This document shows, piece after piece, positions 1-8,295 of a stretch of DNA of 35,649 nt; position 1 is the stretch's first letter; each line of letters opens with the position of its first letter. Location of the stretch: contig QZLB01000291.1 of assembly GCA_004796425.1 (NCBI GenBank), positions 1 to 35,649 on the forward strand, read 5' to 3'. The stretch is from Desulfobulbaceae bacterium. GTDB lineage: Bacteria > Desulfobacterota > Desulfobulbia > Desulfobulbales > Desulfocapsaceae. The notes under the pieces are model-generated. The model was not told the DNA's origin. It did not search any database and saw only the letters and a program-made list of their open reading frames with translations. A program made the position numbers and the translations under genes.

Positions 1-70
1 AAAACACCACGTAACACATCGGTTATAAAAAGACGTTTTTGTCAATTAGATTGAAACAATAGCGTTGGAA

Positions 71-673
71 ATGGATTTCAAAAAGCAAGTACTTAAGAGG
101 ATATATTTGTGCCGACACGGTGAAACCGTAGCAAAAGGTACATATACCGGAACCAGAGATGTATCGCTTTCAGACGAAGGGAAAAAGCAGGTGTGTAAAC
201 TGTCTGAACTGCTCTCGCATTATCAGATTGATATCTGTTATTCGAGTCCGCTTAAAAGGTGTATCCAAACCCATGTGGTTCTTGGAGGTGATTACCAAAT
301 GATCATTAATGAGCAACTGCGCGAAGTCGATTTCGGTAGATGGGAAGGGAAAACATTTCAACAAATTTATGTTGAAGATCGTGAACTTGTCGATGACTGG
401 ATTGCCAATGATCTCGAGTTTACCTTTCCCGATGGTGAAAGTATTGAGCATTTCATTTCCAGGCTCAGACTATTTCATAAAAAACTGATAAGTGATCCTC
501 ATCAGAACATTCTCATCATTTCTCATGGTGGCGTTATAAGGTTTTTGATTTGTTTGCTCCTTGATATCCCGCTGAAGTTTTATCATAAATTGGATATTAA
601 AGAGTCAGGATTAGCCGTTATCCATGGCCTGTCTGATGACTATTGGCTTTGTTCACTTAACAACGCATTCTGA
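71..673 (+). CDS. cobC: Alpha-ribazole phosphatase (histidine phosphatase family)
   Basis: Removes the phosphate from alpha-ribazole 5'-phosphate (or the adenosylcobalamin phosphate intermediate) at the end of cobamide nucleotide loop assembly, in the cytosol. The N-terminus carries the phosphoglycerate-mutase signature RHGE with the phospho-acceptor His at about residue 16, a second catalytic His in ISHGGV at about 152, and the conserved SSPLKR and REVDFG segments. About 200 residues is normal for CobC. I chose the ATG at 71; an in-frame TTG lies two codons upstream at 65, and neither has a strong ribosome site. It is the first cobamide gene in the window, 3 nt before cobU, so the assignment rests on both motif and operon; histidine phosphatases alone are hard to assign to a substrate. 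The promoter and any cobalamin riboswitch would lie left of the window. Confidence 0.9.
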   Translation: MDFKKQVLKRIYLCRHGETVAKGTYTGTRDVSLSDEGKKQVCKLSELLSHYQIDICYSSPLKRCIQTHVVLGGDYQMIINEQLREVDFGRWEGKTFQQIYVEDRELVDDWIANDLEFTFPDGESIEHFISRLRLFHKKLISDPHQNILIISHGGVIRFLICLLLDIPLKFYHKLDIKESGLAVIHGLSDDYWLCSLNNAF

Positions 674-676
674 CCT

Positions 677-1213
677 ATGGCAAAAATAATTTTAGTAACA
701 GGTGGGGCACGTTCTGGTAAGAGCGATTTTGCTCAGGAGTACGCTGAAAAACTCAACGGGCCTCATTTCTTCATTGCGACGTGCCAGCCCCTCGATCATG
801 AAATGGAGCTTCGAATCAACGTGCATAGAAGCACACGATCATCGTCAATTTGGAAAACGATTGAGGAGCCAATCAAACTAGAGGAATCAATTACCAAAAT
901 TGAAAAATGTTCTACCATATTAATAGATTGTCTGACTCTGTGGATCAGTAATCTCTTTTTTACCAATCTGCAGGAGGATTTTTCTTTGGGACCGAAAACA
1001 CTTGATCCAATTCTGGAACCTTTGATGAAAACAATGCGCCTCAGGGCGCATACCGTAATCATGGTGACCAATGAAGTGGGGCTTGGCATTGTCCCTGAGA
1101 ATCCATTGGCCAGAAAATACCGTGATATGGTAGGAACATGTAATAGATATATTGCAAAGCAGGCAGATGAAGTCTATTTGGTAACCTGCGGAATACCAAC
1201 AAAAATAAAATAA
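677..1213 (+). CDS. cobU: Adenosylcobinamide kinase / adenosylcobinamide-phosphate guanylyltransferase
   Basis: Bifunctional enzyme that phosphorylates adenosylcobinamide and then transfers GMP to give adenosylcobinamide-GDP, the substrate of CobS. Visible signatures are the N-terminal P-loop GGARSGKS (residues 9-16), the stretch with EMELRINVHRSTR in which His50 is the expected guanylylated residue, and VTNEVGLGIVPENPLARKYRD near the middle-to-end. At 178 residues it matches the family length. It starts 3 nt after cobC and is followed 10 nt later by cobT, so it is co-transcribed with the nucleotide loop genes. The C-terminal tail is slightly unusual (ends ...GIPTKIK) but no catalytic element is missing. 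Confidence 0.96.
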   Translation: MAKIILVTGGARSGKSDFAQEYAEKLNGPHFFIATCQPLDHEMELRINVHRSTRSSSIWKTIEEPIKLEESITKIEKCSTILIDCLTLWISNLFFTNLQEDFSLGPKTLDPILEPLMKTMRLRAHTVIMVTNEVGLGIVPENPLARKYRDMVGTCNRYIAKQADEVYLVTCGIPTKIK

Positions 1214-1223
1214 TAACAACAAC

Positions 1224-2291
1224 ATGAACTTATTAGAAAAGACCTGCCAGGACATTTTTCCCCAGGATAGTGAAACAAGAGATAAAGCAAAACAACGGTT
1301 AGAGATGCTCACGATGCCACACTGGGCGCTTGGAGATTTAATGGATTTGGCCATTGATATTGCCGGCATGTGCGGTTCTATAAAGCCGCAACTCAAAAGG
1401 AAAGCGATCTTTACCATGGCAGGAGATCATGGTGTCACTGAAGAAGGGGTTTCAAAATTTCCAGCCGAAGTCACTCCTCAGATGGTTTACAACTTCGTAA
1501 ATGGCGGAGCCGGTATTAACGCCCTGGCAAATCAGGCCGGGGCTGAGGTGATTGTTGTAGATATGGGGGTTAACGCAAATTTGAGTGAACTTTCCGAGCA
1601 GGGAAAAATCCTCAACAAGAAAATAGGCTTCGGTACGAATAATATTGCCAAGGGGCCTGCAATGAGCATCGCAAATGCAAGAAAAGCGGTAGAATCTGGA
1701 ATAGAGATAGCCCTAGAATATGGCAAGAAATTTGATCTATTTGGTACGGGAGACATGGGGATTGGCAATACGACACCCAGCACTGCAATTGCCGCAGTAA
1801 TTACTGGAAAAGAGTTGAGAGATTTGACCGGCAGGGGGACCGGGCTTGATGATCAGCAGCTTGAAGGTAAGATTTCAACTATCGAAAAAGCCCTTGAGGT
1901 CAATAAACCAGATAAGAACAACGGTCTAGAAATCCTTGCCACCCTCGGTGGATATGAAATTGGCGGTATCGCAGGCTTGATTATTGGTGGTGCAATGCAG
2001 CGAAAACCTATTGTGATAGATGGATTCATCTCTACCGCAGGAGCACTCATTGCTTATAAGATAGAACCATTTGTGAGAGATTATCTGATTTTTGCCCATC
2101 GTTCGGTGGAACCTGGACATAAATACATGCAGGAAGTGCTCGGCTGTGAAAAACCGCTACTTGACCTAAATATGAGGCTCGGTGAAGGCACGGGAGCAGC
2201 TCTAGCAATGAATATCGTTGAAGCTTCATGCGCTGTACTCACAGAGGTCGCGACTTTTGAAGAGGCTGCGGTTGCTGGATCAGATAAGTAA
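1224..2291 (+). CDS. cobT: Nicotinate-nucleotide--dimethylbenzimidazole phosphoribosyltransferase
   Basis: Activates the lower-ligand base by transferring phosphoribose from nicotinate mononucleotide, giving the alpha-ribazole phosphate used by CobS and CobC. The 355-residue length is typical. Conserved segments include GDHGVTEEGVS near the N-terminus, GTGDMGIGNTTPSTA at about 175-189, and RLGEGTGAALAM near the C-terminus, where Glu321 matches the catalytic glutamate (E317 of the Salmonella enzyme). Which base is used cannot be read from the sequence; anaerobes of this type often use bases other than dimethylbenzimidazole. It lies between cobU and cobS in a tight operon. Confidence 0.96.
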   Translation: MNLLEKTCQDIFPQDSETRDKAKQRLEMLTMPHWALGDLMDLAIDIAGMCGSIKPQLKRKAIFTMAGDHGVTEEGVSKFPAEVTPQMVYNFVNGGAGINALANQAGAEVIVVDMGVNANLSELSEQGKILNKKIGFGTNNIAKGPAMSIANARKAVESGIEIALEYGKKFDLFGTGDMGIGNTTPSTAIAAVITGKELRDLTGRGTGLDDQQLEGKISTIEKALEVNKPDKNNGLEILATLGGYEIGGIAGLIIGGAMQRKPIVIDGFISTAGALIAYKIEPFVRDYLIFAHRSVEPGHKYMQEVLGCEKPLLDLNMRLGEGTGAALAMNIVEASCAVLTEVATFEEAAVAGSDK

Positions 2292-2321
2292 ACGTGATAA
2301 ATACTTGATCCAGGAGCACAG

Positions 2322-3074
2322 ATGAAAACTCATCTTCAGGGGTTGCGTACCGCGATAACGTTTCTCACCATTATCCCGCTACCAAAATGGCAACAAGGGA
2401 TTTCCGAAGATTTTTTGGGCTCGGTAAAGTATTTCCCCCTTGTTGGCATGCTGACTGGTTTCATAATAATGGTGACCGGGATGATCAGTACATCTATTTT
2501 CCCCCAGACCGTGTCGATTGTACTCCTGGTTTTCCTGCTATCTTTGATATCCGGTTTTTTTCACCTGGATGGCCTGGCAGATACTGCAGATGGATTCTTG
2601 AGCAGTAAACCCAAACAAGCCATTTTGGAGATAATGAAGGATAGTCGCATTGGCGTAATGGGAGCATGTACGATCATTTTTTTATTATTGTTCAAAATCT
2701 CAGCACTTTTTTCAGTATCTGGTGATGATCTGAGCTTTGTGCTTTTTTGTGGCCCATACTTTGGCAGAATTGCCATTGTCGCGATGATGGGGAGTATGGT
2801 TTATGCGCGTAAGAAGAATGATGGGTTGGCAGGCTTGTTTTCTAACTTTCGGAGCTCTGCCTTGAGTCTGGTGCATATTATAATCTTGGGTTGTGTCTGT
2901 TTTGCTGCAATGGGTGTGGCTGGCCTCCTGTGTCTGTTTTTTTCATCATTTACCATTGGTGCTTTTTTTTATCTCAGTTACCGTAAAATTGGCGGTTACA
3001 CTGGCGATACGCTTGGCGCAGCATGCGAGTTGGGAGAGGCTGCTTTTTTTATCAGCTGTGCAACCTTTTTGTGA
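2322..3074 (+). CDS. cobS: Adenosylcobinamide-GDP ribazoletransferase (cobalamin synthase)
   Basis: Integral membrane enzyme joining adenosylcobinamide-GDP and alpha-ribazole(-phosphate), the step that closes the nucleotide loop. The 250-residue protein is strongly hydrophobic with multiple membrane segments and carries the hallmark FFHLDGLADTADGFLSS motif at about residues 77-93, whose acidic residues bind the metal in this family, plus KDSRIGVMG and a late GGYTGDTLGA segment. The ATG at 2322 is preceded by an AGGAGC ribosome site. It ends 10 nt before the fused cobD-cobQ gene. Confidence 0.95.
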   Translation: MKTHLQGLRTAITFLTIIPLPKWQQGISEDFLGSVKYFPLVGMLTGFIIMVTGMISTSIFPQTVSIVLLVFLLSLISGFFHLDGLADTADGFLSSKPKQAILEIMKDSRIGVMGACTIIFLLLFKISALFSVSGDDLSFVLFCGPYFGRIAIVAMMGSMVYARKKNDGLAGLFSNFRSSALSLVHIIILGCVCFAAMGVAGLLCLFFSSFTIGAFFYLSYRKIGGYTGDTLGAACELGEAAFFISCATFL

Positions 3075-3084
3075 GCGATGATCA

Positions 3085-5691
3085 ATGACCAAAACAATAG
3101 GAACCGGAAACAACATGTCGTTTGGGCATGGCGGCAACATCCACAAAATAGCTCATTCCACGAAGGGATCACCGGGCGAATTTATTGACTTCAGTGCCAA
3201 TATCAATCCACTGGGGTTACCATCGTGGGCCAGAACGCTAATAAATCGCGAATTAGAGACAGTTGTTCATTATCCGGACCCGGAGTATAATGAACTGAAG
3301 ACTGCGATTGCAGCGTCATATAAGTGTGATCGTGACGTCGTGGTGCCGGTGAACGGAACCTCGGAATTGCTTTACATGCTCCCCCGTGTTTTAAATATAA
3401 AAAGGATTATTATTCCGGTACCATCCTATATTGATTACCTGAAATCTTTTCGATCTCATTCACAAGAGGTTATTGAACTCACGCTATTAGAAGATGATAA
3501 TTTTAATCTTGATGAAAAAAAACTGAATGGATTGATACGTGAAGGTGATGGTCTTGTTTTAGGAAACCCTTCTAATCCAACAGGCACCTATATACCAGAT
3601 GAAATAATCCTTGAATGGGCGCATCGTTTTCCAAAATGCGTATTCATTATTGATGAAGCCTTCAAAGAATTTGTCACCTCGTTTAAAAGTCTTGGTGCGC
3701 GATTACCAAATATCATTTCACTGAACTCACTCACTAAATTTTTCTCTGTACCTGGGTTGCGTATCGGTTTTGGGCTGCTTCCCGAACCATTTTTGAGCAG
3801 AATCAAGGAGCGCCTCCCAGAATGGAATGTTAATTCACTTGCTCAATCATTCGCCATCAAAGCCCTGCATGATGAAACCTACTGCAAACGCACGAGAGTA
3901 AACTGTCAGGAGTTGAGAAGCCAATTAATCAGTCGACTTGACTATATAGAGGGATTGAAAGTTTATCAATCCAGTGCCAACTATCTTCTTATAAAAATTC
4001 TGCATACTCACACAGATCAGACGCTGTATGATTTTCTTCTCAGTCATAAAATCATTGTTAGAAGATGCTCGAATTACCAGGGGCTGGATCATTCGTTTGT
4101 CAGAATTGCCGTAAGAACCGAAGAAGAGAATGATCAGCTGGTTAGGTTGCTTGAAAAAGCATTCAGTTCCCGGGAAAAATCTGTAGGAAGTTCTTTGAAA
4201 AAAAGACCCCGGGCCCGGTCGTTGATGTTTCAGGGTACCTCTTCAAATGCTGGAAAGTCTCTTTTGACTGCTGGCCTGTGCCGAATATTACAACAGGACG
4301 GCTATCGGGTTGCCCCTTTCAAGGCTCAAAATATGTCTTTGAATTCTTTTGTTACCAGGGATGGAAAAGAAATGGGTCGGGCCCAGGTTGTCCAGGCACG
4401 TGCGTCACGAATTGAACCAGATTGCCTGATGAACCCGATTTTGCTCAAACCAAACTCAGACACAGGTTCCCAGGTAATTGTTCACGGAATCCCTGTCGGC
4501 AATATGAATGTCGCACAATATCACGCATACAAGGAAAAAGCGTTTTCCTGTGCGAAAAAAGCTTATGACAAACTATCAAGAGATTACGACTGCATTGTGC
4601 TTGAGGGTGCCGGATCGCCAGGTGAGGTTAATCTGCGGAAACATGATTTTGTAAACATGCCGATGGCCGCATATGCAGATGCTCCGGTGTTGCTTGTTGG
4701 AGATATAGACAGAGGGGGCGTTTATGCAGCTTTAGCCGGTACGATGGACGTTTTAAACGAACCAGAGCGCAAAAGGGTCGCAGGTTTTCTTATCAACAAA
4801 TTTCGGGGAGACCAATCATTACTTGAGGATGCCCATCGGTTTTTATTTGATCATTCAGGAAGAGAAGTGCTTGGAGTTATACCTTATCTTGATAATTTAG
4901 CGATTCCTCAAGAGGATTCAGTCGTGTTGCATGAAGGTTTTTACCAGAACAGGCCGGCCGATTCTAATGAAGTCGATATCGCCGTTATTCTGTTGCCACA
5001 TGTGTCCAACTTTACCGATATCGATGCGCTCTATTTTGAAGATGGTGTGAACGTTCGATTCGTCAAAGATCGATTTGAGTTAGGAAATCCTGCTGCGGTG
5101 ATCTTACCCGGCTCAAAGAATGTTGCAGCGGATCTTGAGTTTATTAAAAATCGTAAATTTGCCGATGAAATCATTCACCTTGCGACACAAGGTTGCACCA
5201 TTGTCGGGATTTGTGGAGGGTACCAGATGCTTGGCACCGTCTTACGTGATCCTCACAAAATTGAATCCACAGAAGATGAGCAAGAGGGTCTTGGCCTGCT
5301 TGAAGTTCATACCACTCTGGGTGAAAGAAAAATTCTCCAAAGAAAATACGGTCGGCATACTGTTTCCGGGTTACCCCTCGTTGGATATGAAATCCATCAT
5401 GGAGTCAGTGAAGGTGGGGCTTTGGAAAACGGTGTTGTACTCTTTGATGATGGAAGTTGGTGCGGTTGTCGAAATCAGCAGGGGAATGTATGGGGCTGTT
5501 ATCTTCACGGACTCTTTGATGAAGATCAGTTCCGTAATTGGTTTATAAATGAACTGCGAGCAAAATCAGGGTTATCACCCATAAAACCAGGAAAGAATGG
5601 TTCGCATATAGATCAAAATCTTGATCGGCTGGCTGAGATTATCAGATCCAACTGTAATATTGACCAGCTGTATAATGTAATGAAGCTTTAA
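3085..5691 (+). CDS. Fusion: threonine-phosphate decarboxylase (CobD) + cobyric acid synthase (CobQ/CbiP)
   Basis: An 868-residue two-enzyme protein. Residues about 11-360 are a PLP fold I aminotransferase-like domain of the CobD type, opening with SFGHGGNI and FSANINPLG, with NPSNPTG at 161-167, Asp190, the Schiff-base lysine in NSLTKFF (Lys218) and the carboxylate-binding Arg340; it should make (R)-1-amino-2-propanol phosphate from threonine phosphate. A basic linker (about 361-378) leads to CobQ: the nucleotide-binding GTSSNAGKS (384-392), PFKAQNMSLNS, then a class I glutaminase with nucleophile Cys710 in GICGGYQ and catalytic His808 in CYLHGLF. CobQ amidates adenosylcobyrinate diamide to cobyric acid. 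Both active sites look complete. The annotated ATG follows cobS by 10 nt; the ATG at 3115 is a possible alternative. A HisC-type aminotransferase role for the N-terminal domain is less likely given the neighbours. Confidence 0.93.
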   Translation: MTKTIGTGNNMSFGHGGNIHKIAHSTKGSPGEFIDFSANINPLGLPSWARTLINRELETVVHYPDPEYNELKTAIAASYKCDRDVVVPVNGTSELLYMLPRVLNIKRIIIPVPSYIDYLKSFRSHSQEVIELTLLEDDNFNLDEKKLNGLIREGDGLVLGNPSNPTGTYIPDEIILEWAHRFPKCVFIIDEAFKEFVTSFKSLGARLPNIISLNSLTKFFSVPGLRIGFGLLPEPFLSRIKERLPEWNVNSLAQSFAIKALHDETYCKRTRVNCQELRSQLISRLDYIEGLKVYQSSANYLLIKILHTHTDQTLYDFLLSHKIIVRRCSNYQGLDHSFVRIAVRTEEENDQLVRLLEKAFSSREKSVGSSLKKRPRARSLMFQGTSSNAGKSLLTAGLCRILQQDGYRVAPFKAQNMSLNSFVTRDGKEMGRAQVVQARASRIEPDCLMNPILLKPNSDTGSQVIVHGIPVGNMNVAQYHAYKEKAFSCAKKAYDKLSRDYDCIVLEGAGSPGEVNLRKHDFVNMPMAAYADAPVLLVGDIDRGGVYAALAGTMDVLNEPERKRVAGFLINKFRGDQSLLEDAHRFLFDHSGREVLGVIPYLDNLAIPQEDSVVLHEGFYQNRPADSNEVDIAVILLPHVSNFTDIDALYFEDGVNVRFVKDRFELGNPAAVILPGSKNVAADLEFIKNRKFADEIIHLATQGCTIVGICGGYQMLGTVLRDPHKIESTEDEQEGLGLLEVHTTLGERKILQRKYGRHTVSGLPLVGYEIHHGVSEGGALENGVVLFDDGSWCGCRNQQGNVWGCYLHGLFDEDQFRNWFINELRAKSGLSPIKPGKNGSHIDQNLDRLAEIIRSNCNIDQLYNVMKL

Positions 5692-5697
5692 AACTCC

Positions 5698-6693
5698 ATG
5701 GTACTTGCACTACTCATCTGCTCAAGCGTTCTGTTTGACCTAATTTTTGGGGATCCCCGGATTACGATCCATCCCATTAGAATAATTGGCTCCATTGTAA
5801 CGAGGGCAGAACAGTTCATAAGGGCAAAGGGGAGCGGATTTCCCCTAAAGACACAAGGTTTGTTATGCTGGATGATCGTAATTGGTGTTGTTAATTCTAT
5901 CCTGATCTTGTGTCATCTGGTCATCAGACAACTACCCGAAATTTTACAATTTGTTTTCTATGTTTTCCTATTCTATTTTGCCATTGCCTTAAAAGATTTG
6001 ATCCTGCATTCTAAAGCAGTCAACCTTGCGTTAACAGTAAATGACCTGGAAAAAGCAAGAAACGCACTTTCGATGCTGGTTAGCAGAGATACATCTCAAA
6101 TGGATACGGCACAAATCTGTAAGGGGTGCATTGAGTCCATTGCAGAGAATTTTGTTGATGGCATCTTTGCTCCGATATTCTGGTTTCTTGCTGGCGGAAG
6201 TATCTTCTACCTTTTGGGTTGGGATCAAAACTTGGGTGCACTACTATCAGGATATACATTCAAATCGATATCCACGATGGATTCAATGCTCGGTTACAAA
6301 AATGATCGTTATAGATATTTTGGTTGGTACGCTGCAAAAGCTGATGATCTTGCCAACTATATTCCCGCAAGAATTGGGGCAGGACTCTTATTACTCACCG
6401 GTTTCTTCATGGGACTCGGTACAAAAAAAACTTTCGCAATATATTTCAGAGACAATCGAAAAAGCTCAAGCCCGAACAGTGGTCACCCTGAAGCAGCGGT
6501 TGCAGCACTCTTGGATATTAGAATAGGAGGAAAGGCGGTTTATCATGGAAAAGAGGTAGACAACCCCATTTTCTGTATAGAGGGGAGGGAGCCAAATCCA
6601 GAGGATATCACAAGAGTCAATAAACTTTCCGTCGGTGCAACACTATTCTTTACTGTTCTGATCCTGATCATGGGCTTTTGGGGATCTAGATAG
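5698..6693 (+). CDS. cbiB: Adenosylcobinamide-phosphate synthase CbiB
   Basis: Membrane enzyme that attaches the aminopropanol (phosphate) arm to adenosylcobyric acid; it consumes the products of both halves of the preceding fusion protein. The 331-residue sequence has the family features: an early DLIFGDP motif (about 14-20), hydrophobic segments along its length, the AKADDLANYIPAR segment in the second half and a late SGHPEAAVAALL motif. It starts 6 nt after the fusion gene. It is the last recognisable cobamide gene of the operon; called cobD in Pseudomonas nomenclature. Confidence 0.95.
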   Translation: MVLALLICSSVLFDLIFGDPRITIHPIRIIGSIVTRAEQFIRAKGSGFPLKTQGLLCWMIVIGVVNSILILCHLVIRQLPEILQFVFYVFLFYFAIALKDLILHSKAVNLALTVNDLEKARNALSMLVSRDTSQMDTAQICKGCIESIAENFVDGIFAPIFWFLAGGSIFYLLGWDQNLGALLSGYTFKSISTMDSMLGYKNDRYRYFGWYAAKADDLANYIPARIGAGLLLLTGFFMGLGTKKTFAIYFRDNRKSSSPNSGHPEAAVAALLDIRIGGKAVYHGKEVDNPIFCIEGREPNPEDITRVNKLSVGATLFFTVLILIMGFWGSR

Positions 6694-7173
6694 AATTGAA
6701 AGTGAGACTTATTGTTAAAAAAATGAATACTAAATCGACCATACTACCGAGCCCTAATCTAAAAACCGGCCTTTGCAAACATGGCCCCAATATCTTGATT
6801 ACTAAAGGAAAATTATTAATAGTACAGACCGGGAAATCTCAAATTTTGTTAATTTGAGATTTTATTAACCAGGTGATACATTGAAAAATGCCTTTGCTCC
6901 AATAACGATACGCATTAAATTGAGCTGTTACATTTGGGTGCTTAACGGCGCCAACACTCAATAAGGTTACGTGCAAAAGTTGGAGCAGGAGTTGTTGACC
7001 CGAACAGTTTTGGGTGAAATTCAACCATGGTATCAATCGAAAAACTTTATAAATATTTATTACTATCTTGATGAGCAGAGACACCAACACGAGATTTGAG
7101 TATTTCGCATATGATCAGCGATTACAAATAGTCCGCGTTAGATGTTAACTGCAATAGGGTGGAAAGGGGGCGC
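6694..7173. other. Gene-poor interval between cbiB and the exported-protein gene
   Basis: About 480 bases with no gene I can support. It holds an AT-rich perfect inverted repeat at 6834-6862 (listed separately). Reading the + strand from about 6882 gives short open stretches broken by stops (one at the end of an NGANTQ segment near 6964, another near 7100) with no recognisable family, so this could be decayed coding sequence or simple spacer. No tRNA-like or IS-like structure was seen. The promoter for the gene at 7174 is probably in the last 100 bases, but I cannot point to convincing -35/-10 boxes. Confidence 0.5.
6834..6862. terminator. AT-rich perfect inverted repeat, possible transcription end of the cob operon
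   Basis: A 12-bp perfect stem (AAATCTCAAATT paired with AATTTGAGATTT) with a 5-nt loop (TTGTT), about 140 bases downstream of cbiB. The right arm runs into a short T-rich stretch. The stem is weak because it is mostly A/T pairs, so it may be a poor or bidirectional terminator, or a protein-binding palindrome. Placement after the last cob gene is the main support. Confidence 0.4.
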
Positions 7174-7668
7174 ATGTTAAAAGTTTTACTCAGAACAACG
7201 TGGATTCAATTAGTGCTGATCATCAGTTTCATTTTACCAGTTAATGCCAACCCGACCCCTCACGAGACTGACAATAGTCCTCAACTGTTAAAACTCGAAG
7301 ATACGGTTCTATTAGAGCTTAACGAGGAGGAAAAGAGCTGGTACATCAAATTCAAGGAAGGGGTGTTATTTTTTGATGGTTGGAATACCATTTCCCACAA
7401 AATTTTAAGTGTCTTCCCTGTTGAAGCCCAAGAAGAGAAACGAGCATCAGTTCAACGGCTCGGTATAAAAATCGGTACTGAGTGGTGTCGAGAAAATGAA
7501 ATTCGTAAAATTAATACAAATATGTTGAAAGCATGGGGAAGCCGAATAAGAGAAGCAGTCGACCTGGGGGCTCTTGAGACTGAAACCGTCTTGAAGGAGA
7601 TTGAAACCGAGGTTGATCTTATTCTCCAAAGTGATGGTGGATCCTCACTTGTCACATCAGAATCTTGA
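7174..7668 (+). CDS. Small exported protein of unknown function
   Basis: I do not recognise a named family. The protein (164 residues from the ATG at 7174) begins with a clear Sec signal peptide: MLKVLLRTTW followed by a hydrophobic core and a likely cleavage after VNANP-like residues around position 25-27. The mature part is charged and probably helical, with a WY-containing core (SWYIKFKEGVLFFDGW), then a Lys/Glu-rich helical stretch and an ESES-type tail. A GTG at 7159 extends the frame by five codons, but the GGAAAGGGGG ribosome site immediately before 7174 favours the ATG. There is a single Cys in the mature part (GTEWCREN). It stands alone between a gene-poor interval and ndk, 60 nt upstream of the latter. 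A periplasmic location is inferred. Confidence 0.75.
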   Translation: MLKVLLRTTWIQLVLIISFILPVNANPTPHETDNSPQLLKLEDTVLLELNEEEKSWYIKFKEGVLFFDGWNTISHKILSVFPVEAQEEKRASVQRLGIKIGTEWCRENEIRKINTNMLKAWGSRIREAVDLGALETETVLKEIETEVDLILQSDGGSSLVTSES

Positions 7669-7728
7669 CAACGCGCCTCCTGGATGATAGAGAGACCATC
7701 AAAAAATCATATCTTATAAGGGGGTATC

Positions 7729-8142
7729 ATGGAAAAAACATTTGCGATTATCAAACCCGACGCGTTTGCTGCCGGAAATGCCGGCAAAATTCTCCAAAGA
7801 ATTTACTCAGAAGGATTTAAGGTTATCGGGCTGAAAAAGCTTTTTTTAAGCAAAGTCGAAGCAGAAGGATTCTATTACGTCCATAAAGATCGACCGTTTT
7901 TTGACGAACTAACCGATTTTATGAGCAGCGGCCCCTGTATCGTTATGGTACTGGAAGCTGAAAATGGTATTAAAAAATGGCGTGATTTAATGGGTGCAAC
8001 CAACCCTGCAGAAGCAGCAGAAGGAACCTTGAGGAAAGAATTCGGTTCCTCAGTAGGAGAGAATGCAACCCACGGTTCCGATGCCCAGGAAACAGCAGCG
8101 TTTGAAGTTTCCTATTTCTTTTCTGGACTTGAGTTACTGTAA
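7729..8142 (+). CDS. ndk: Nucleoside diphosphate kinase
   Basis: Transfers the gamma phosphate of ATP onto nucleoside diphosphates through a phosphohistidine, balancing NTP and dNTP pools in the cytosol. The 137-residue protein shows [14 protein letters not shown] at the start, the [10 protein letters not shown] segment, and the active-site NATHGSD motif with the catalytic His near residue 116. A strong AAGGGGG ribosome site precedes the ATG. It has its own intrinsic terminator downstream. Some residues differ from the most common consensus (for example [14 protein letters not shown]) but nothing catalytic is missing. Confidence 0.97.
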   Translation: MEKTFAIIKPDAFAAGNAGKILQRIYSEGFKVIGLKKLFLSKVEAEGFYYVHKDRPFFDELTDFMSSGPCIVMVLEAENGIKKWRDLMGATNPAEAAEGTLRKEFGSSVGENATHGSDAQETAAFEVSYFFSGLELL

Positions 8143-8165
8143 CCGAGCCCAATTTCTTTTGGTTT

Positions 8166-8204
8166 AAAAAGCCTGCTCTTCTTATTGGAGAGTGGGTTTT
8201 TTTT
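8166..8204 (+). terminator. Intrinsic terminator of ndk
   Basis: A long stem with several G-U pairs (AAAAAGCCTGCTCTTC pairing with GGAGAGTGGGTTTTTT), a TTATT loop and a run of eight T, starting about 24 bases after the ndk stop codon. Position and T-run fit a Rho-independent terminator. Confidence 0.8.
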
Positions 8205-8295
8205 ATGCAATGGCCGATTTGAATTTTACTACCTGGTATCGTAAAATTTCATAATAGCATAGTAGATAAAGTTAACCTCAGATATCTTCAAGACC

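Noticed and set aside
1-70. Possible cobalamin riboswitch in front of the cobamide genes
   Set aside because: Only 70 bases are available and no B12-box-like sequence is seen; a riboswitch could lie outside the window but not in it.
920-1417. 165-codon minus-strand open frame across cobU and cobT
   Set aside because: Shadow of two well-supported genes on the other strand; no domain or ribosome site.
6839-7090. 83-codon minus-strand open frame after the cob operon
   Set aside because: It has no ribosome site, ends inside the inverted repeat, shows no recognisable domain and has an unnatural composition; treated as chance.
6940-7143. GCTTAAC at 6940 and GTTAGAT at 7137, resembling the two ends of an integron attC site
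   Set aside because: The distance of about 200 bases is too long, the inner boxes and the dyad between them are missing, and no integrase or gene cassettes are present.
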